The notes: a model not told the origin generated them from the letters alone. DNA of 64,000 bases from Pseudoclavibacter endophyticus (GCF_008831085.1 NZ_WBJY01000001.1:868001-932000); one strand, 5' to 3'; positions 27,041 through 36,356 are shown, counted from the first letter of the stretch. A program made the numbers and translations.

Positions 27041-27720
27041 GCCGTCCCTCCCTCGTCGCCGTTCGACGACCGCAGCAGCCGGTACCCGACATTGCGTACC
27101 GTGCCGATCACGGTCTCGTGGTCGCCCAGCTTCGCGCGCAGCCGCCGTACGTGCACGTCGACCGTGCGGGTGCCGCCGTAGTAGTCGTAGCCCCACACCT
27201 CGCTCAGCAGCCGTTCGCGCGTGAACACGTGCTCGGGGTGGGCCGCGAGGTAGCGGAGCAACTCAAACTCCTTATAGGTGAGATCGAGCACTCGGTCGCG
27301 GTAGCGAGCAGTGTAGCTCTGCTCGTCGATCGAGAGGTGGCCGACGCGGATGGTGCCGGCCGGCTCCTCGGTCGCTTGGGCCTGCGGCTGCAGCAGGCGG
27401 ATGCGCGTGTCGACTTCGGCTGGCCCCGCGCCCTGCAGGACGACGTCGGTGACGCCCCACTCCTGGGTGACGGCGGGCAGGCCGCCCTCGACGAGCACGA
27501 GCAGCACGGGCAGCCCGGCATCGATCGACGAGAGGACGCCGCACAGTCGTTTTGCCATCGAGAGGTTCACAGTGCCGTCGACGACGATCGCGTCGGCATC
27601 TGCTGCTTGCGCGGCACCGGTCGTCGACGGTGGAACGACGCGGACCTGGTGCGACAGGAGGGCGAGGCTGGGAAGCATGTGCTCCGGGGGCTGGGAGGAG
27701 AGAACGAAGAGGTCTGCCAT
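27037..27720 (-). CDS. glnR: GlnR-like OmpR-family transcriptional regulator
   Basis: 227 residues: an N-terminal receiver-like domain (about 1-110) and a C-terminal winged helix (about 135-220) with FELLRYLAAHPEHVFTRERL and RTVDVHVRRLRAKLG. The receiver has an Asp in IVVDGTV, but the acidic pocket is degenerate and no kinase gene adjoins it, as in orphan GlnR. GlnR governs nitrogen assimilation genes in actinobacteria. ATG 27720 is preceded by AGAGGA. Symbol given mainly on the conserved glnR-mshD order; a related orphan regulator remains possible. Confidence 0.8.
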   Translation of the reverse strand: MADLFVLSSQPPEHMLPSLALLSHQVRVVPPSTTGAAQAADADAIVVDGTVNLSMAKRLCGVLSSIDAGLPVLLVLVEGGLPAVTQEWGVTDVVLQGAGPAEVDTRIRLLQPQAQATEEPAGTIRVGHLSIDEQSYTARYRDRVLDLTYKEFELLRYLAAHPEHVFTRERLLSEVWGYDYYGGTRTVDVHVRRLRAKLGDHETVIGTVRNVGYRLLRSSNGDEGGTA

Positions 27721-27806
27721 ACCCGTCCTCTCGGCGCAATGATCGTGTGCGGGGAATTGTAGCGACCACAGGCTCCGCACCTTTCCGCATGCGCGACAAT
27801 GGCTCC

Positions 27807-28100
27807 ATGACGAAGCTGCGTTTGAGCGTCGGGGCCGTATGGGTCGCCGCCCTGGCTGGCATCTTCGTCATCGCGTTCGGGGCCGCGCCCGAACGGCACG
27901 TGACGTGGGTGTCGACCCTCATGTTGATCCTCATCTGCCTCACCTGCGTGATCCAGCTGGCACTGCAGGAGTCCGACGGCTTCGTGCGCCGCATGTGCGA
28001 AAGCCTCGTCGGGGCCCTCGTGATCCTGGCGCTGGGCTCGGCCGTGCTCGCCCTGCTCGGCGGCGGGGCGCTGGTTGGGGTCAACGTCGGCGCCCAGTAG
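27807..28100 (+). CDS. small three-helix membrane protein
   Basis: 97 residues, almost entirely hydrophobic, with three predicted helices (LSVGAVWVAALAGIFVIAFG, WVSTLMLILICLTCVIQLAL, LVGALVILALGSAVLALLGG). No family recognised. No clear ribosome-binding site precedes ATG 27807; a GACAAT element 6 nt before it could be a weak -10 of a leaderless transcript. Confidence 0.7.
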   Translation: MTKLRLSVGAVWVAALAGIFVIAFGAAPERHVTWVSTLMLILICLTCVIQLALQESDGFVRRMCESLVGALVILALGSAVLALLGGGALVGVNVGAQ

Positions 28101-28110
28101 ACTTGAATGC

Positions 28111-28227
28111 ATGGATCCCCTTCTCGCCATCGAAGTCACGTTCACCGGCCTGCTGATCGTCGCGATCGCGACGATCACGTGGCTGTCGGGCGTCGTCGTC
28201 TACCGGCTCTTCAAGGGTCAGAGCTAG
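28111..28227 (+). CDS. 38-residue single-pass membrane protein
   Basis: Very short gene: MDPLLAIEVTFTGLLIVAIA followed by TITWLSGVVVYRLFKGQS. One transmembrane helix (about residues 8-31) and a short basic cytosolic tail. TAGACT (28098-28103) lies 7 nt before ATG 28111, the spacing seen at other leaderless genes in this window, which supports expression. It is only 10 bp after the previous small membrane gene, whose stop codon forms part of the -10 box. Confidence 0.65.
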   Translation: MDPLLAIEVTFTGLLIVAIATITWLSGVVVYRLFKGQS

Positions 28228-28250
28228 CGCCGGCCCTGCTCACCCGTCGC

Positions 28251-28919
28251 ATGGTCGAACTCCCGCCAGGGCTCGCTCCCGAACTCGTCCCACTCGCATG
28301 GCTCGTCGGTGCGTGGGAGGGCAGTGGCGTCGTCGAGTACGCCGTCACCGACGACGACGTACGGCTGCACGCATTCCGCCAGCGCATCGACATCGTCGTC
28401 GATGAGGGCATGCCCTACCTGCAGTACGCGTCGCGCCTGTGGCTCGAGGGGGGCCAGGTCCGGGCACCCGAGGAGGCCGCTGTCGCCGAGGTCACCGCGA
28501 TCGCCGACGACGAACTCCGCGATCTGCCCGTTCTGTCCAGCGAGACCGGCTACTGGCGGATTGCTCGTCCACACGATGAGGGTGACGTCGGTCCCGGGTA
28601 CCTGCCGGCGACGGCTCCCCTGACGCACGCCGACGCCGATGCGGTCGAACGCCTGCGCGGCGATGACGGGGCGTTCGAGATCGAACTGGCGGTCGCGCAT
28701 CCCACCGGCGTCAGCGAGCTGTACTTCGGCTCGGTGCGCAGCGCGCGGATTGATCTGTCCACCGACGCCGTTGTGCGCGCGCCCGGTGCGAAGGACTACA
28801 CGGCTTCGACCCGCATGTACGGGCTCGTCCGCGGCGAACTGCTGTGGGCCTGGGACATCGCCGCGCTCGGCCGGGCGCTGGCCTCGCACGCTTCGGGAAG
28901 GCTGGTGAAGGTTGGCTGA
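28251..28919 (+). CDS. nitrobindin / FABP-family heme protein (peroxynitrite isomerase type)
   Basis: 222 residues, longer than the usual 160-170 because of acidic insertions. The family signature GxWxGxG is present as GAWEGSG at about residues 19-25, followed by a ten-stranded barrel pattern. A conserved His near the C-terminus (LASHASGRL) fits the axial heme ligand. Mycobacterial homologues bind ferric heme and isomerise peroxynitrite to nitrate; function here is by family only. It overlaps ygfZ by 8 bp. Confidence 0.82.
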   Translation: MVELPPGLAPELVPLAWLVGAWEGSGVVEYAVTDDDVRLHAFRQRIDIVVDEGMPYLQYASRLWLEGGQVRAPEEAAVAEVTAIADDELRDLPVLSSETGYWRIARPHDEGDVGPGYLPATAPLTHADADAVERLRGDDGAFEIELAVAHPTGVSELYFGSVRSARIDLSTDAVVRAPGAKDYTASTRMYGLVRGELLWAWDIAALGRALASHASGRLVKVG

Positions 28920-30093
28920 TCAGTCCGAACCACTTGAACTGCCTCGGTCGCCGTTTCTCGACCTGGACGGCGCCGTCGAGGGCACCGGGCCGGATGCGGG
29001 AACGCCAGCGCACTACGGCGGCTTCCTCACCGAACAACGACGGCTCGCGCGCCCGGGGGACGGCCCGGTCGCCATCGTGGACCAAGGGCACCTCGCCGTG
29101 CTGCGGGTCGAGGGCGGCGACCGGCGGTCGTGGCTCGATTCCATGACGTCGCAGGCGCTCGCGCAGTTGCAACCCGGTGACAGCGCCGAGACGCTGCTGC
29201 TCGACGCCAACGGGCGAATCGAGCACGCGGTCGCCGCGGTCGACGACGGCGCGTCGACGTGGCTCATCACCGAGCGCTCCCACGCCGTCGGGTTGGCGGC
29301 ATGGCTCAACCGCATGCGCTTCATGCTCGACGTGCGAGTCGTGCCCGAGCATGAGGGCTATGGCGTCGTCGCGACGCTCGGTCCCACGGGCGAGGCCGTG
29401 CCGAGCGACGGCGCGCCCGATCTCGGAGCCGCTGCGCCGAACGGGGTTCCGGTCGTGTGGCGCGACCCGTGGGCCGATCCTCCGCTCGGCGGCGTGACCT
29501 ACGCGATGGCGGCGAGGCATCCCGGTGCAGCCTGGCACCTCGCGCTGCACGTCCTCGAGCGCCCCGCGCTCGCCGAGCTCGCTCGGCGCGCCGGTGCGGG
29601 GGAGTGGGCGCTCGCGGGCCAAGACGCGCTCGAGGCGCTCCGCATCGCAGCGTGGCGGCCGAGGCTCGGCCGCGACGTCGACTCGCGCGCGATTCCGCAC
29701 GAGCTCGACTGGGTGCGAAGCGCCGTGCACCTGACGAAGGGCTGCTACCGCGGACAGGAGACCGTCGCGAAGGTACACAACCTCGGTCACCCGCCTCGCC
29801 GGCTCGTGGCCCTCGACCTCGACGGCGTGGCCCCGGAACCCGGAGCGGCGCTGCACGTGGCCGGCGACGAGGGGCGCAAGATGGTCGGTCGTGTCACTTC
29901 CGTCGCGCTGCACTTCGAAGAGGGGCCGATCGCGCTCGCGATCGTGAAGCGGTCGCTTGCGCCGGATGCCGTGCTCGCGACCGACGTCGACGAGCGTGAG
30001 ATCGCGGCCGCGCAGCGCGTCATCGTGCCGATTGACGCGGGCCGCACCGTCGACGTGCCGAAGCTGCGGCGGCTGCAGGCCCGCGGCGACTGA
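28912..30093 (+). CDS. ygfZ: YgfZ/GcvT-domain protein (iron-sulfur cluster assembly factor)
   Basis: 393 residues, folate-binding GcvT-like fold. The diagnostic YgfZ motif KGCYRGQE is present near residue 280. YgfZ/IBA57 proteins help repair or assemble 4Fe-4S clusters with the catalytic Cys of this motif. The start TTG 28912 follows GAAGG and overlaps the nitrobindin stop by 8 bp, so the two are coupled, linking heme and iron-sulfur protection against nitrosative or oxidative stress (inference). Confidence 0.9.
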   Translation: MADQSEPLELPRSPFLDLDGAVEGTGPDAGTPAHYGGFLTEQRRLARPGDGPVAIVDQGHLAVLRVEGGDRRSWLDSMTSQALAQLQPGDSAETLLLDANGRIEHAVAAVDDGASTWLITERSHAVGLAAWLNRMRFMLDVRVVPEHEGYGVVATLGPTGEAVPSDGAPDLGAAAPNGVPVVWRDPWADPPLGGVTYAMAARHPGAAWHLALHVLERPALAELARRAGAGEWALAGQDALEALRIAAWRPRLGRDVDSRAIPHELDWVRSAVHLTKGCYRGQETVAKVHNLGHPPRRLVALDLDGVAPEPGAALHVAGDEGRKMVGRVTSVALHFEEGPIALAIVKRSLAPDAVLATDVDEREIAAAQRVIVPIDAGRTVDVPKLRRLQARGD

Positions 30094-30094
30094 C

Positions 30095-31177
30095 GTGCGG
30101 CTCCCGAGGCCGCCGCGGCTGCTGCCTGACCAGGCGTTCGGAAGGGTGCGAGATTCCCTTCCCGCGATCACGCAGATCACGGTGGCGGCGATGGCCGCGT
30201 ACGCGTTCGCCCACTTCGTGCTTGGCCACGAGAATCCGTTCCTCGCCGTCACGGTGTGCGTCACCTCCCTCGGGTTCGCGCGCGACGCGCGGCCACGGCG
30301 GGTGCTCGATACGGCGCTCGGCATCACGTTCGGCGTGCTGTTCGCCAACGTGGCGCTGGTGCTCATCGGGCGGGGCGTGTGGCAGTTGGCCGTCGTGCTC
30401 GTGGTGGTCATGCTCATGGCCCGCTTCTTCCACCCGAGCCCCGGCTTCGCCGTCTCGGCCACGATCCAGGCCGCCCTCGTCTCCCTCATCCCGTTGAGCT
30501 CCGGCGCCGAGTACACGCGCCTGATCGATGCCGTGCTCGGCGGCGCGGCCGCGATCGCCGCGACGGCGCTCGTGCCTCGCGACGCGCGACGCATGGCGCG
30601 GGCAGACGCCCGGACGCTGTTCGCGGCCCTCGAGCGCGCCACGATCGATCTGGTCGAGGCGCTCCGGACGGGTGACTCCGGTGCGAGCCTGCACGCCCTC
30701 GACGAACTGCGCCGAACGCAGCCGCTGCTCGACAACTGGGGCACCTCGCTCGACAGCGCCAGGTCGATCGCGGCCGTCTCTCCGCTGCTACGGGGCCACC
30801 GCGACGAGATCGATGCGCAGGCCGAGCTGCGGTTGCGCATGGACCTCGTGACGCGCAATCTGCGGGTCATCGCCCGGCGAATCAGCGCCGTCGTCGCCGA
30901 CGGCAAACCGAGACCGGCGCTCGCCGACGTGCTCGCGGGCATCGAATCGTCGATCGTGGAGCTCGGTCTGTCCTTCGACCGGCCGGCGCTCCGGCGGCAG
31001 GCCGAGCAGACGTGCATCCTCGCGACGGTGCGGCTCGACCCCGCGCGGCTCGTGCCCAACGGCTCGGTCGGCGAGGTCATGATCGTGATGCAGTGCCGCC
31101 CCCTCGTCGTCGACCTGCTCGTCGCGACCGGCGTCGACGCTGACGCGGCGCGTGGCATGCTGCCCAAGGTGGGGTAG
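30095..31177 (+). CDS. FUSC/aromatic acid exporter-like membrane protein
   Basis: 360 residues from GTG 30095, one base after the ygfZ stop. The N-terminal half has about five helices ([54 protein letters not shown] and a further pair). The second half is soluble and helical ([20 protein letters not shown], then a Leu/Arg-rich bundle). This layout is that of the FUSC or ArAE family of inner-membrane exporters. Substrate unknown. Confidence 0.8.
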   Translation: MRLPRPPRLLPDQAFGRVRDSLPAITQITVAAMAAYAFAHFVLGHENPFLAVTVCVTSLGFARDARPRRVLDTALGITFGVLFANVALVLIGRGVWQLAVVLVVVMLMARFFHPSPGFAVSATIQAALVSLIPLSSGAEYTRLIDAVLGGAAAIAATALVPRDARRMARADARTLFAALERATIDLVEALRTGDSGASLHALDELRRTQPLLDNWGTSLDSARSIAAVSPLLRGHRDEIDAQAELRLRMDLVTRNLRVIARRISAVVADGKPRPALADVLAGIESSIVELGLSFDRPALRRQAEQTCILATVRLDPARLVPNGSVGEVMIVMQCRPLVVDLLVATGVDADAARGMLPKVG

Positions 31178-31199
31178 CACGCCCCGGTACCCTTGTCGC

Positions 31200-31943
31200 A
31201 TGACCGAAGTGCGCACGCTCATCGTGGTTCGTCACGGGCAGAGCGAATGGAACGAGAAGAATCTGTTCACGGGGTGGGTCGACGTCGAGCTCACGGAGCA
31301 GGGCCGGGCGGAGGGAAAGCGGGCGGGCGTGCTGATGCGCGAGGCCGGTCTCGCCCCCGAGATCCTGTACACCTCGCTCCTGACTCGCGCGATCGACACT
31401 GCGAACCTCGCGCTCAAGGAGGCCGGCCGGGCCTGGATCGACGCGAAGCGCACGTGGCGCCTCAACGAGCGTCACTACGGCGCGCTGCAGGGGAAGGACA
31501 AGGCGCAGATCCGCGATGAGTTCGGCGAGGAGCAGTTCATGACGTGGCGCCGTTCGTACGACACGCCGCCGCCGCCGCTCGACGACGATTCCGAGTGGTC
31601 GCAGGCCGACGACGTGCGCTACGCGGGGCACGACATCCCGCGCACCGAATGCCTGAAGGACGTCCTCGAGCGTTTCCTGCCCTACTGGGAATCGGACATC
31701 GTGCCAGACCTTCGCTCCGGCCGTACCGTGCTCATCGCGGCACACGGCAACTCCTTGCGCGCCCTCGTGAAGCACCTCGACGGCATCAGCGATGACGACA
31801 TCTCGGGGCTCAACATCCCGACCGGGATCCCCCTCGTCTATCGCCTCGACGCCGAGACGCTGCGTCCCACGGAGCCGGCCGCCTACCTCGATCCCGCGGC
31901 CGCGGCCGCCGGTGCAGCTGCCGTCGCGAGCCAGGGCAAATAG
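31200..31943 (+). CDS. gpmA: 2,3-bisphosphoglycerate-dependent phosphoglycerate mutase
   Basis: 247-residue glycolytic enzyme interconverting 3- and 2-phosphoglycerate through a phospho-His. RHGQSEWN holds the catalytic His; ERHYGALQG and [10 protein letters not shown] hold the other active-site residues. Length is standard, with a short Ala-rich tail. The start ATG 31200 lies 6 nt after TACCCT (31188-31193), a TANNNT -10 box, and has no ribosome-binding site, so the mRNA is probably leaderless. In mycobacteria gpm is likewise next to senX3-regX3. Confidence 0.97.
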   Translation: MTEVRTLIVVRHGQSEWNEKNLFTGWVDVELTEQGRAEGKRAGVLMREAGLAPEILYTSLLTRAIDTANLALKEAGRAWIDAKRTWRLNERHYGALQGKDKAQIRDEFGEEQFMTWRRSYDTPPPPLDDDSEWSQADDVRYAGHDIPRTECLKDVLERFLPYWESDIVPDLRSGRTVLIAAHGNSLRALVKHLDGISDDDISGLNIPTGIPLVYRLDAETLRPTEPAAYLDPAAAAAGAAAVASQGK

Positions 31944-31982
31944 CCGGCCCCGTCGGCGCACGGCGAACCGTCTCCGCAGGCA

Positions 31983-32033
31983 CACGAAAGCGGGGCCCGC
32001 CCCGTCGATGACGGGTTGGGCCCCGCTTTCGTG
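31983..32033. terminator. bidirectional terminator between gpmA and phoU
   Basis: Perfect 16-bp inverted repeat CACGAAAGCGGGGCCC / GGGCCCCGCTTTCGTG (31983-31998 and 32018-32033), 19-nt loop. The AAAG/CTTT ends provide short U-tracts on both strands. It separates the convergent gpmA and phoU genes. Confidence 0.92.
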
Positions 32034-32064
32034 GGTGGCCGTGACGACCGTCGCGCCCGGCCGG

Positions 32065-32739
32065 TTACTCCGCGGTGCCCGGTGCGTCCCGCTGCTGCCA
32101 GTCGAGCTGGTGCCAGTCACCCGTCGCGAGGTACTCGATCTTCTTGGCGATCGAGACCGCGTGGTCGGCAAAACGTTCGTGGTAGCGGCTCATGAGCGTC
32201 GCGTCGATGACGGCCACGCCGTCGTCTTCGTTCTGCAGGATGTCGAACGTCGAGCGGTGGAGCGCGTCGACCTTGATGTCGTCGCTCTTGATCTCATCGG
32301 CGATGTCGATGCGTTGGGTCGCGAGCAGCTCCACGAGCTTCGAGGCGATCTCGACGTCGACCGCGCCCATCTGCTCGAAGGTCGTGCGAATGGCTTCGGG
32401 GCCGACCTGGCCGGGGTAGCGGTAGCGCGAGACCTGCGCGATGTGGGCCGCGAGGTCGCCCATGCGCTCGAGCGATGCGCTGATGCGCAGCGCGCTCACG
32501 ACGATGCGCAGGTCGCGTGCGACCGGTGCCTGGCGCGCGAGGATCTCGATCGCGAGCTCGTCGAGCGCGAGCGAGCGCTCGTCGATCAACCGGTCGCCGT
32601 CGATGACCCGTTCCGCGAGCGACACGTTCGACGTGGCCACCGCCTTCGTGGCATCCGTGATGGCGGCGCGAACGAGTCGAGCGATCTCGACGAGACGGCC
32701 CTGAACGTCGGCAAGTTCCTGCTGGAATACTTCGCGCAT
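32065..32739 (-). CDS. phoU: phosphate signalling protein PhoU
   Basis: 224 residues forming two PhoU helical repeats, each with the metal-binding E/DxxxD signature: VIDGDRLIDERS with RISASLERMGDLAAHIA in the first, and VDALHRSTFDILQ with LMSRYHERFADHAVSIAKKI in the second. PhoU restrains SenX3 when the Pst transporter is active. ATG 32739 has AAAGGA 6 nt upstream. Divergent from senX3-regX3, as in mycobacterial pho loci; no PHO box is evident in the shared upstream region. Confidence 0.95.
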   Translation of the reverse strand: MREVFQQELADVQGRLVEIARLVRAAITDATKAVATSNVSLAERVIDGDRLIDERSLALDELAIEILARQAPVARDLRIVVSALRISASLERMGDLAAHIAQVSRYRYPGQVGPEAIRTTFEQMGAVDVEIASKLVELLATQRIDIADEIKSDDIKVDALHRSTFDILQNEDDGVAVIDATLMSRYHERFADHAVSIAKKIEYLATGDWHQLDWQQRDAPGTAE

Positions 32740-32893
32740 TGTTGTCCTTTGCTGGTGTCGGTGGCCCGAGGCAGGTTCGTTCTGCGGGATGCAAGCCATG
32801 ACACTTTACGAAGCGGAGGTGACGCGCTCATGTACCGCGCGTGTCCGCCCCGTGTTGTCACGGGCGCCATCCGAGCACCCTAGGCTGTCGACG

Positions 32894-34138
32894 ATGGATG
32901 TGACGCTCGCGGTCTTCCTGTCGCTGACCTTTGGCCTCGTCGTGGGAGGAGGCTTTGTCGCGCTCGTGAACGCCGCGGCGTCCCAGCGCGAGCGTATCAG
33001 CGCCGCGCTCGACCCGCGGCCGCCGGAAGGGGTCGAGCGCGCGCTCGAGGCGCTCGGGGCCGCAGCGTTCGTGACCGATCCCTCGCACAACATCCTCGTC
33101 ATGACGGCGGGGGCGGGCAGCATGGGGTTCGCGCGCAGGGGCGGGCGCCTCGACGACCGCCTCGGCGCGCTCGTCGACGAGGCACGCGACACGGGGGCGG
33201 CCGTCGACGCCGAGATCGAGATGCCACGCGGCCCGTTCGGCAGCGCGGAACTGCACCTGCACGTCCGCGCCGCCCGCGTGACGGGGCGGCATTTCGTCGT
33301 CATGGTGGAAGACCGCACGGAGGCACGGCGCGTCGAGAGCGTCCGCCGCGACTTCGTGGCGAACGTGAGCCACGAGTTGAAGACGCCGATCGGCGCGATC
33401 ACCCTGTTGGCGGAGGCGCTCACCGAGGCCGCCGACGATGAAGAGCAGGTGCGGTATTTCACCGGGCGGCTCGAGACCGAGGCCACGAGGCTCAAGCGGC
33501 TCACGAACGAGTTGCTCGACCTGAGCCGGCTGCAGTCGACCGACTCGCTCGAGCACGCCACGATCGTCGACACGGGCGAGATCATCGATCTCGCGGTCGA
33601 CCAGGCTCGCGTGGCCGCCGACGCGAAGGGCGTCCGCATCACCACGAACGCCCCGCGTGGCATGCTCGTGTTCGGCGATGCCGGCCTGCTCCTCATGGCG
33701 TTTCACAACCTCGTGTCGAACGCGGTCAACTATTCGGCCGAGGGGTCGCCCATCGGCGTCGGCGCGCGCATTCTCGACGAGGCGGTCGAGATCTCGGTGA
33801 CCGATCAGGGGATCGGCATCGCGCCAGAAGACACGAGCCGGATCTTCGAGCGCTTCTACCGCGCCGACCCCGCGCGCTCGCGCCGCACGGGCGGCAGCGG
33901 GCTCGGGCTCAGCATCGTGAAACACATCGTCGAGAACCACGGGGGTGACATTCGGGTGTGGTCGCGTGTCGGGAAGGGGTCGACGTTCACCGTGCGGTTG
34001 CCGCTCGTCGAGGATGCGGAGAGGCGCGACGCGTACGAGTTCGACGACTTCGGCGGGGCCGGCGGCATCTCCGGTGGCGATGATCCGGACTCAGACGGCA
34101 CGACGCCCGCGGGCGGAAGTACCGTTGGTCACCACTAG
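32894..34138 (+). CDS. senX3: sensor histidine kinase SenX3
   Basis: 414-residue phosphate-responsive kinase. One N-terminal membrane helix (VTLAVFLSLTFGLVVGGGFV), then a PAS-like domain (about 50-160), the phospho-acceptor FVANVSHELKTPIGAI, N-box FHNLVSNAVNYS, G1 DQGIGI and G2 GGSGLGLSIVKHI. The tail is acidic and Gly/Asp-rich. ATG 32894 lies 7 nt after TAGGCT (32881-32886), so translation is probably leaderless. It acts with PhoU and PstSCAB to gate RegX3. Confidence 0.93.
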   Translation: MDVTLAVFLSLTFGLVVGGGFVALVNAAASQRERISAALDPRPPEGVERALEALGAAAFVTDPSHNILVMTAGAGSMGFARRGGRLDDRLGALVDEARDTGAAVDAEIEMPRGPFGSAELHLHVRAARVTGRHFVVMVEDRTEARRVESVRRDFVANVSHELKTPIGAITLLAEALTEAADDEEQVRYFTGRLETEATRLKRLTNELLDLSRLQSTDSLEHATIVDTGEIIDLAVDQARVAADAKGVRITTNAPRGMLVFGDAGLLLMAFHNLVSNAVNYSAEGSPIGVGARILDEAVEISVTDQGIGIAPEDTSRIFERFYRADPARSRRTGGSGLGLSIVKHIVENHGGDIRVWSRVGKGSTFTVRLPLVEDAERRDAYEFDDFGGAGGISGGDDPDSDGTTPAGGSTVGHH

Positions 34139-34213
34139 TCGATGAACCCGGGAGGACGCCGGAGATCGCATCCACTTCACCAGGAGTTTGCCTTGAGGTT
34201 GCACAATAGGAAC

Positions 34214-34897
34214 GTGACACGGATCCTCCTCGTCGAAGACGAAGCCTCGCTGTTCGAACCGCTCTCGTTCCTGCTCAAGCGGGAGGGGTACGAGGTCGAC
34301 ATCGCCGAGTCGGGCACTGAAGCGCTCAGCCTCTTCGACGAGAATGAGCCGGACCTCGTGCTGCTCGACCTCATGCTGCCCGGCATCCCGGGCACGGAGG
34401 TGTGTCGGCAGATCCGGATGACCTCTCAGGTGCCCATCATCATGCTGACCGCGAAGGACAGCGAGGTCGACATCGTCGTCGGGCTTGAGCTCGGCGCTGA
34501 CGACTATGTGACGAAGCCGTACTCGACTCGCGAGCTCATCGCCCGTATCCGAGCCGTCCTCCGCCGCAATGCGACCGCCGAGGGCGATGTCGACGACGCC
34601 ATCGTCGAGGTCGGTGAGATCCGGATGGACATCGAGCGTCACACCGTGACGGTGCGCGGCGAGGTCACGCCGATGCCGCTGAAGGAGTTCGAGCTGCTCG
34701 AGTACCTCATGCGCAACTCGGGGCGCGTGCTCACGCGGGGCCAGCTCATCGACCGCGTGTGGGGGCCCGATTACTTCGGTGACACCAAGACCCTCGACGT
34801 GCACATCAAGCGCATCCGGTCGCGCGTGGAGGAGACCCCTTCATCGCCCAAGCTCCTGGTCACCGTGCGAGGGCTCGGCTACCGGTTCGAGGAATAA
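34214..34897 (+). CDS. regX3: phosphate response regulator RegX3
   Basis: 227 residues: receiver domain with acidic VEDEAS, phospho-Asp in LVLLDLMLPG, Thr in MLTAKD and Lys in VTKPYS, then an OmpR/PhoB winged helix (FELLEYLMRNSGRVLTRGQL, TLDVHIKRIRSRVE). The start GTG 34214 follows TAGGAA and is preferred because the receiver fold begins immediately (TRILLVEDE); upstream codons would add a poorly supported extension. Likely activator at the pstS PHO box. Confidence 0.94.
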   Translation: MTRILLVEDEASLFEPLSFLLKREGYEVDIAESGTEALSLFDENEPDLVLLDLMLPGIPGTEVCRQIRMTSQVPIIMLTAKDSEVDIVVGLELGADDYVTKPYSTRELIARIRAVLRRNATAEGDVDDAIVEVGEIRMDIERHTVTVRGEVTPMPLKEFELLEYLMRNSGRVLTRGQLIDRVWGPDYFGDTKTLDVHIKRIRSRVEETPSSPKLLVTVRGLGYRFEE

Positions 34898-34909
34898 CCC
34901 CGACGGAAC

Positions 34910-34945
34910 ACGTGTGGGGCCCCGGCACGCCGGGGCCCCACACGT
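34910..34945. terminator. bidirectional terminator after regX3
   Basis: Perfect 17-bp inverted repeat ACGTGTGGGGCCCCGGC / GCCGGGGCCCCACACGT (34910-34926 and 34929-34945), with only 2 nt in the centre, so the real loop opens a few base pairs. Placed between the convergent regX3 and the lpqE-like gene. Confidence 0.9.
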
Positions 34946-34965
34946 CACGTCACTGCGCCGCAGAG

Positions 34966-35562
34966 CTACGGCTGAAGGCCGTCACCCTGCGCATCGCCCT
35001 GTGCGTCGCCCTCGAACGTGCCGGTGGCGTTGCCTTCGGCACCCGGCGTCGCCGTCGGCGCGGGAAGCGTTGGCGTCGGTTCGGGCGCCTGGGGCAGGAG
35101 CGTCGAGTATTCGGCGAGCGTGCCGTCGAGGACGGGCACCTTCTTGGTCTCGGTGGTGCCTCCCGGGCCCGTGAAGGTCACGTCGATGGTTGAGCCGGGC
35201 TCGAGCTGCACACCCTCGATGAGCACCTGAGGACCGTCGCCGTAACCGATGTGGGTGAGCGGCTGGGAGGCGTCGAGCGGAAGCTGCGCGGTGGCGCTCT
35301 CGGTCGTGATCGTGACGGAACCGGCATCGTCGGCGTGATTGACGATCGTGCCGACGAACGAGCCCGCCGTCGGGGTCGTGTCGCCCTCAGCGTCGACGAG
35401 GATCATGATGTTGCGCAGTTCGAGGTCGCCGACCGTCACGTGCACACCGTCGCTCGCGGCGTACTCGATGGTCGTGGCCAGCGGGCTGATCAGGTTGCAT
35501 CCCGCAAGTCCACCGGCAAGAGCGGCGGCGAGCGCGACGGATGCGACGGCGCGAAACTTCAC
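34966..35562 (-). CDS. LpqE-like lipoprotein
   Basis: 198-residue secreted lipoprotein: signal peptide with lipobox LAGC near residue 22, a beta-rich domain (VHVTVGDLELRNIMILVD, FVGTIVNHADDAGSVTI), and a Pro/Thr- and Gly/Asp-rich C-terminal tail from about residue 155 with a short GDAQGDAQGD repeat. Position, divergent from carD, matches lpqE of mycobacteria; size and fold type agree. A copper-chaperone-like beta fold has been proposed for related proteins, but no metal motif is visible here. Confidence 0.78.
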   Translation of the reverse strand: MKFRAVASVALAAALAGGLAGCNLISPLATTIEYAASDGVHVTVGDLELRNIMILVDAEGDTTPTAGSFVGTIVNHADDAGSVTITTESATAQLPLDASQPLTHIGYGDGPQVLIEGVQLEPGSTIDVTFTGPGGTTETKKVPVLDGTLAEYSTLLPQAPEPTPTLPAPTATPGAEGNATGTFEGDAQGDAQGDGLQP

Positions 35563-35744
35563 GACGGGGGCCTCCAGGGGTGCGAGCGTGTACGTGTGCC
35601 ACCGCGCGTGAATGCTGCGGAAAGGCGATGCTCAGCCTAGCCGACGACGAGCGACCCCCGTGCTCACGCGCCGGCCCACCGGGCGGCGGCGTACTCTAGC
35701 ACGACTCAATCGTGGTAAACTCTACACGAAAGGGGTCTGCATCT

Positions 35745-36227
35745 ATGCAATTCAAAGTCGGGGAGACCGTCGTCTACCCACACCACGGTGCCGCCACGAT
35801 CACCGAGGTGAAAACTCGCAAGATCAAAGGCGAGGACAAGACCTATCTCAAGCTTGACGTCGCGCAGGGCGATCTCGTCATCGAGGTCCCGGCCGAGAAC
35901 GTTGATCTGGTCGGAGTCCGCGATGTGATCGGCAAAGACGGCCTGGACAAGGTGTTCGAGGTACTCCGCGCGCCCATCACCGAAGAGCCGACCAACTGGT
36001 CGCGGCGCTTCAAGTCCAACGTCGAGAAGCTCGCGACGGGCGACGTGATCAAGGTTTCCGAGGTCGTTCGCGACCTGTGGCGGCGCGATCAAGACCGCGG
36101 GCTCAGCGCCGGCGAGAAGCGCATGCTCGCGAAAGCGCGCCAGATTCTCGTCTCCGAGCTCGCGCTCGCCGAGAAGACCGACGAAGAGAGCGCGGCGAAC
36201 GTGCTCGACAAGGTGCTCGCCTCCTAA
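35745..36227 (+). CDS. carD: RNA polymerase-binding transcription factor CarD
   Basis: 160-residue essential actinobacterial factor that stabilises open promoter complexes. The N-terminal RNA polymerase-interacting domain starts [18 protein letters not shown]; the C-terminal DNA-binding helical domain contains the wedge Trp in TNWSRRFK and [17 protein letters not shown] 35745 is behind AAAGGGG; TAAACT (35716-35721) is a good -10 box. Heads the carD-ispDF block, divergent from the lipoprotein. Confidence 0.96.
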   Translation: MQFKVGETVVYPHHGAATITEVKTRKIKGEDKTYLKLDVAQGDLVIEVPAENVDLVGVRDVIGKDGLDKVFEVLRAPITEEPTNWSRRFKSNVEKLATGDVIKVSEVVRDLWRRDQDRGLSAGEKRMLAKARQILVSELALAEKTDEESAANVLDKVLAS

Positions 36228-36240
36228 CGCGACCCCGTCG

Positions 36241-36277
36241 ACGGCCGCGCGCACATCTCACGGTGCGGCGCGGCCGT
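36241..36277 (+). terminator. terminator after carD
   Basis: 10-bp inverted repeat ACGGCCGCGC / GCGCGGCCGT (36241-36250 and 36268-36277), with further pairing of GCAC and GGTGC inside the loop, followed by tctcgttt. It lies 14 bp after the carD stop and suggests that ispDF has its own promoter. Confidence 0.7.
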
Positions 36278-36356
36278 TCTCGTTTCCGCCGGCGGGCCCG
36301 CGCTCATGGCGGTGCGGCGTCGAGGCCGACCGTCGGAGTGCGGTTGGATTGGGCGC

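Noticed and set aside
24629..27181. Plus-strand open frame of 850 codons opposite ppk1, mshD and glnR
   Set aside because: Antisense shadow of three well-supported genes; no domain or start signal.
32740..32893. PHO box in the phoU-senX3 divergent region
   Set aside because: No pair of GTTCACC-like repeats at 11-bp spacing was found there.
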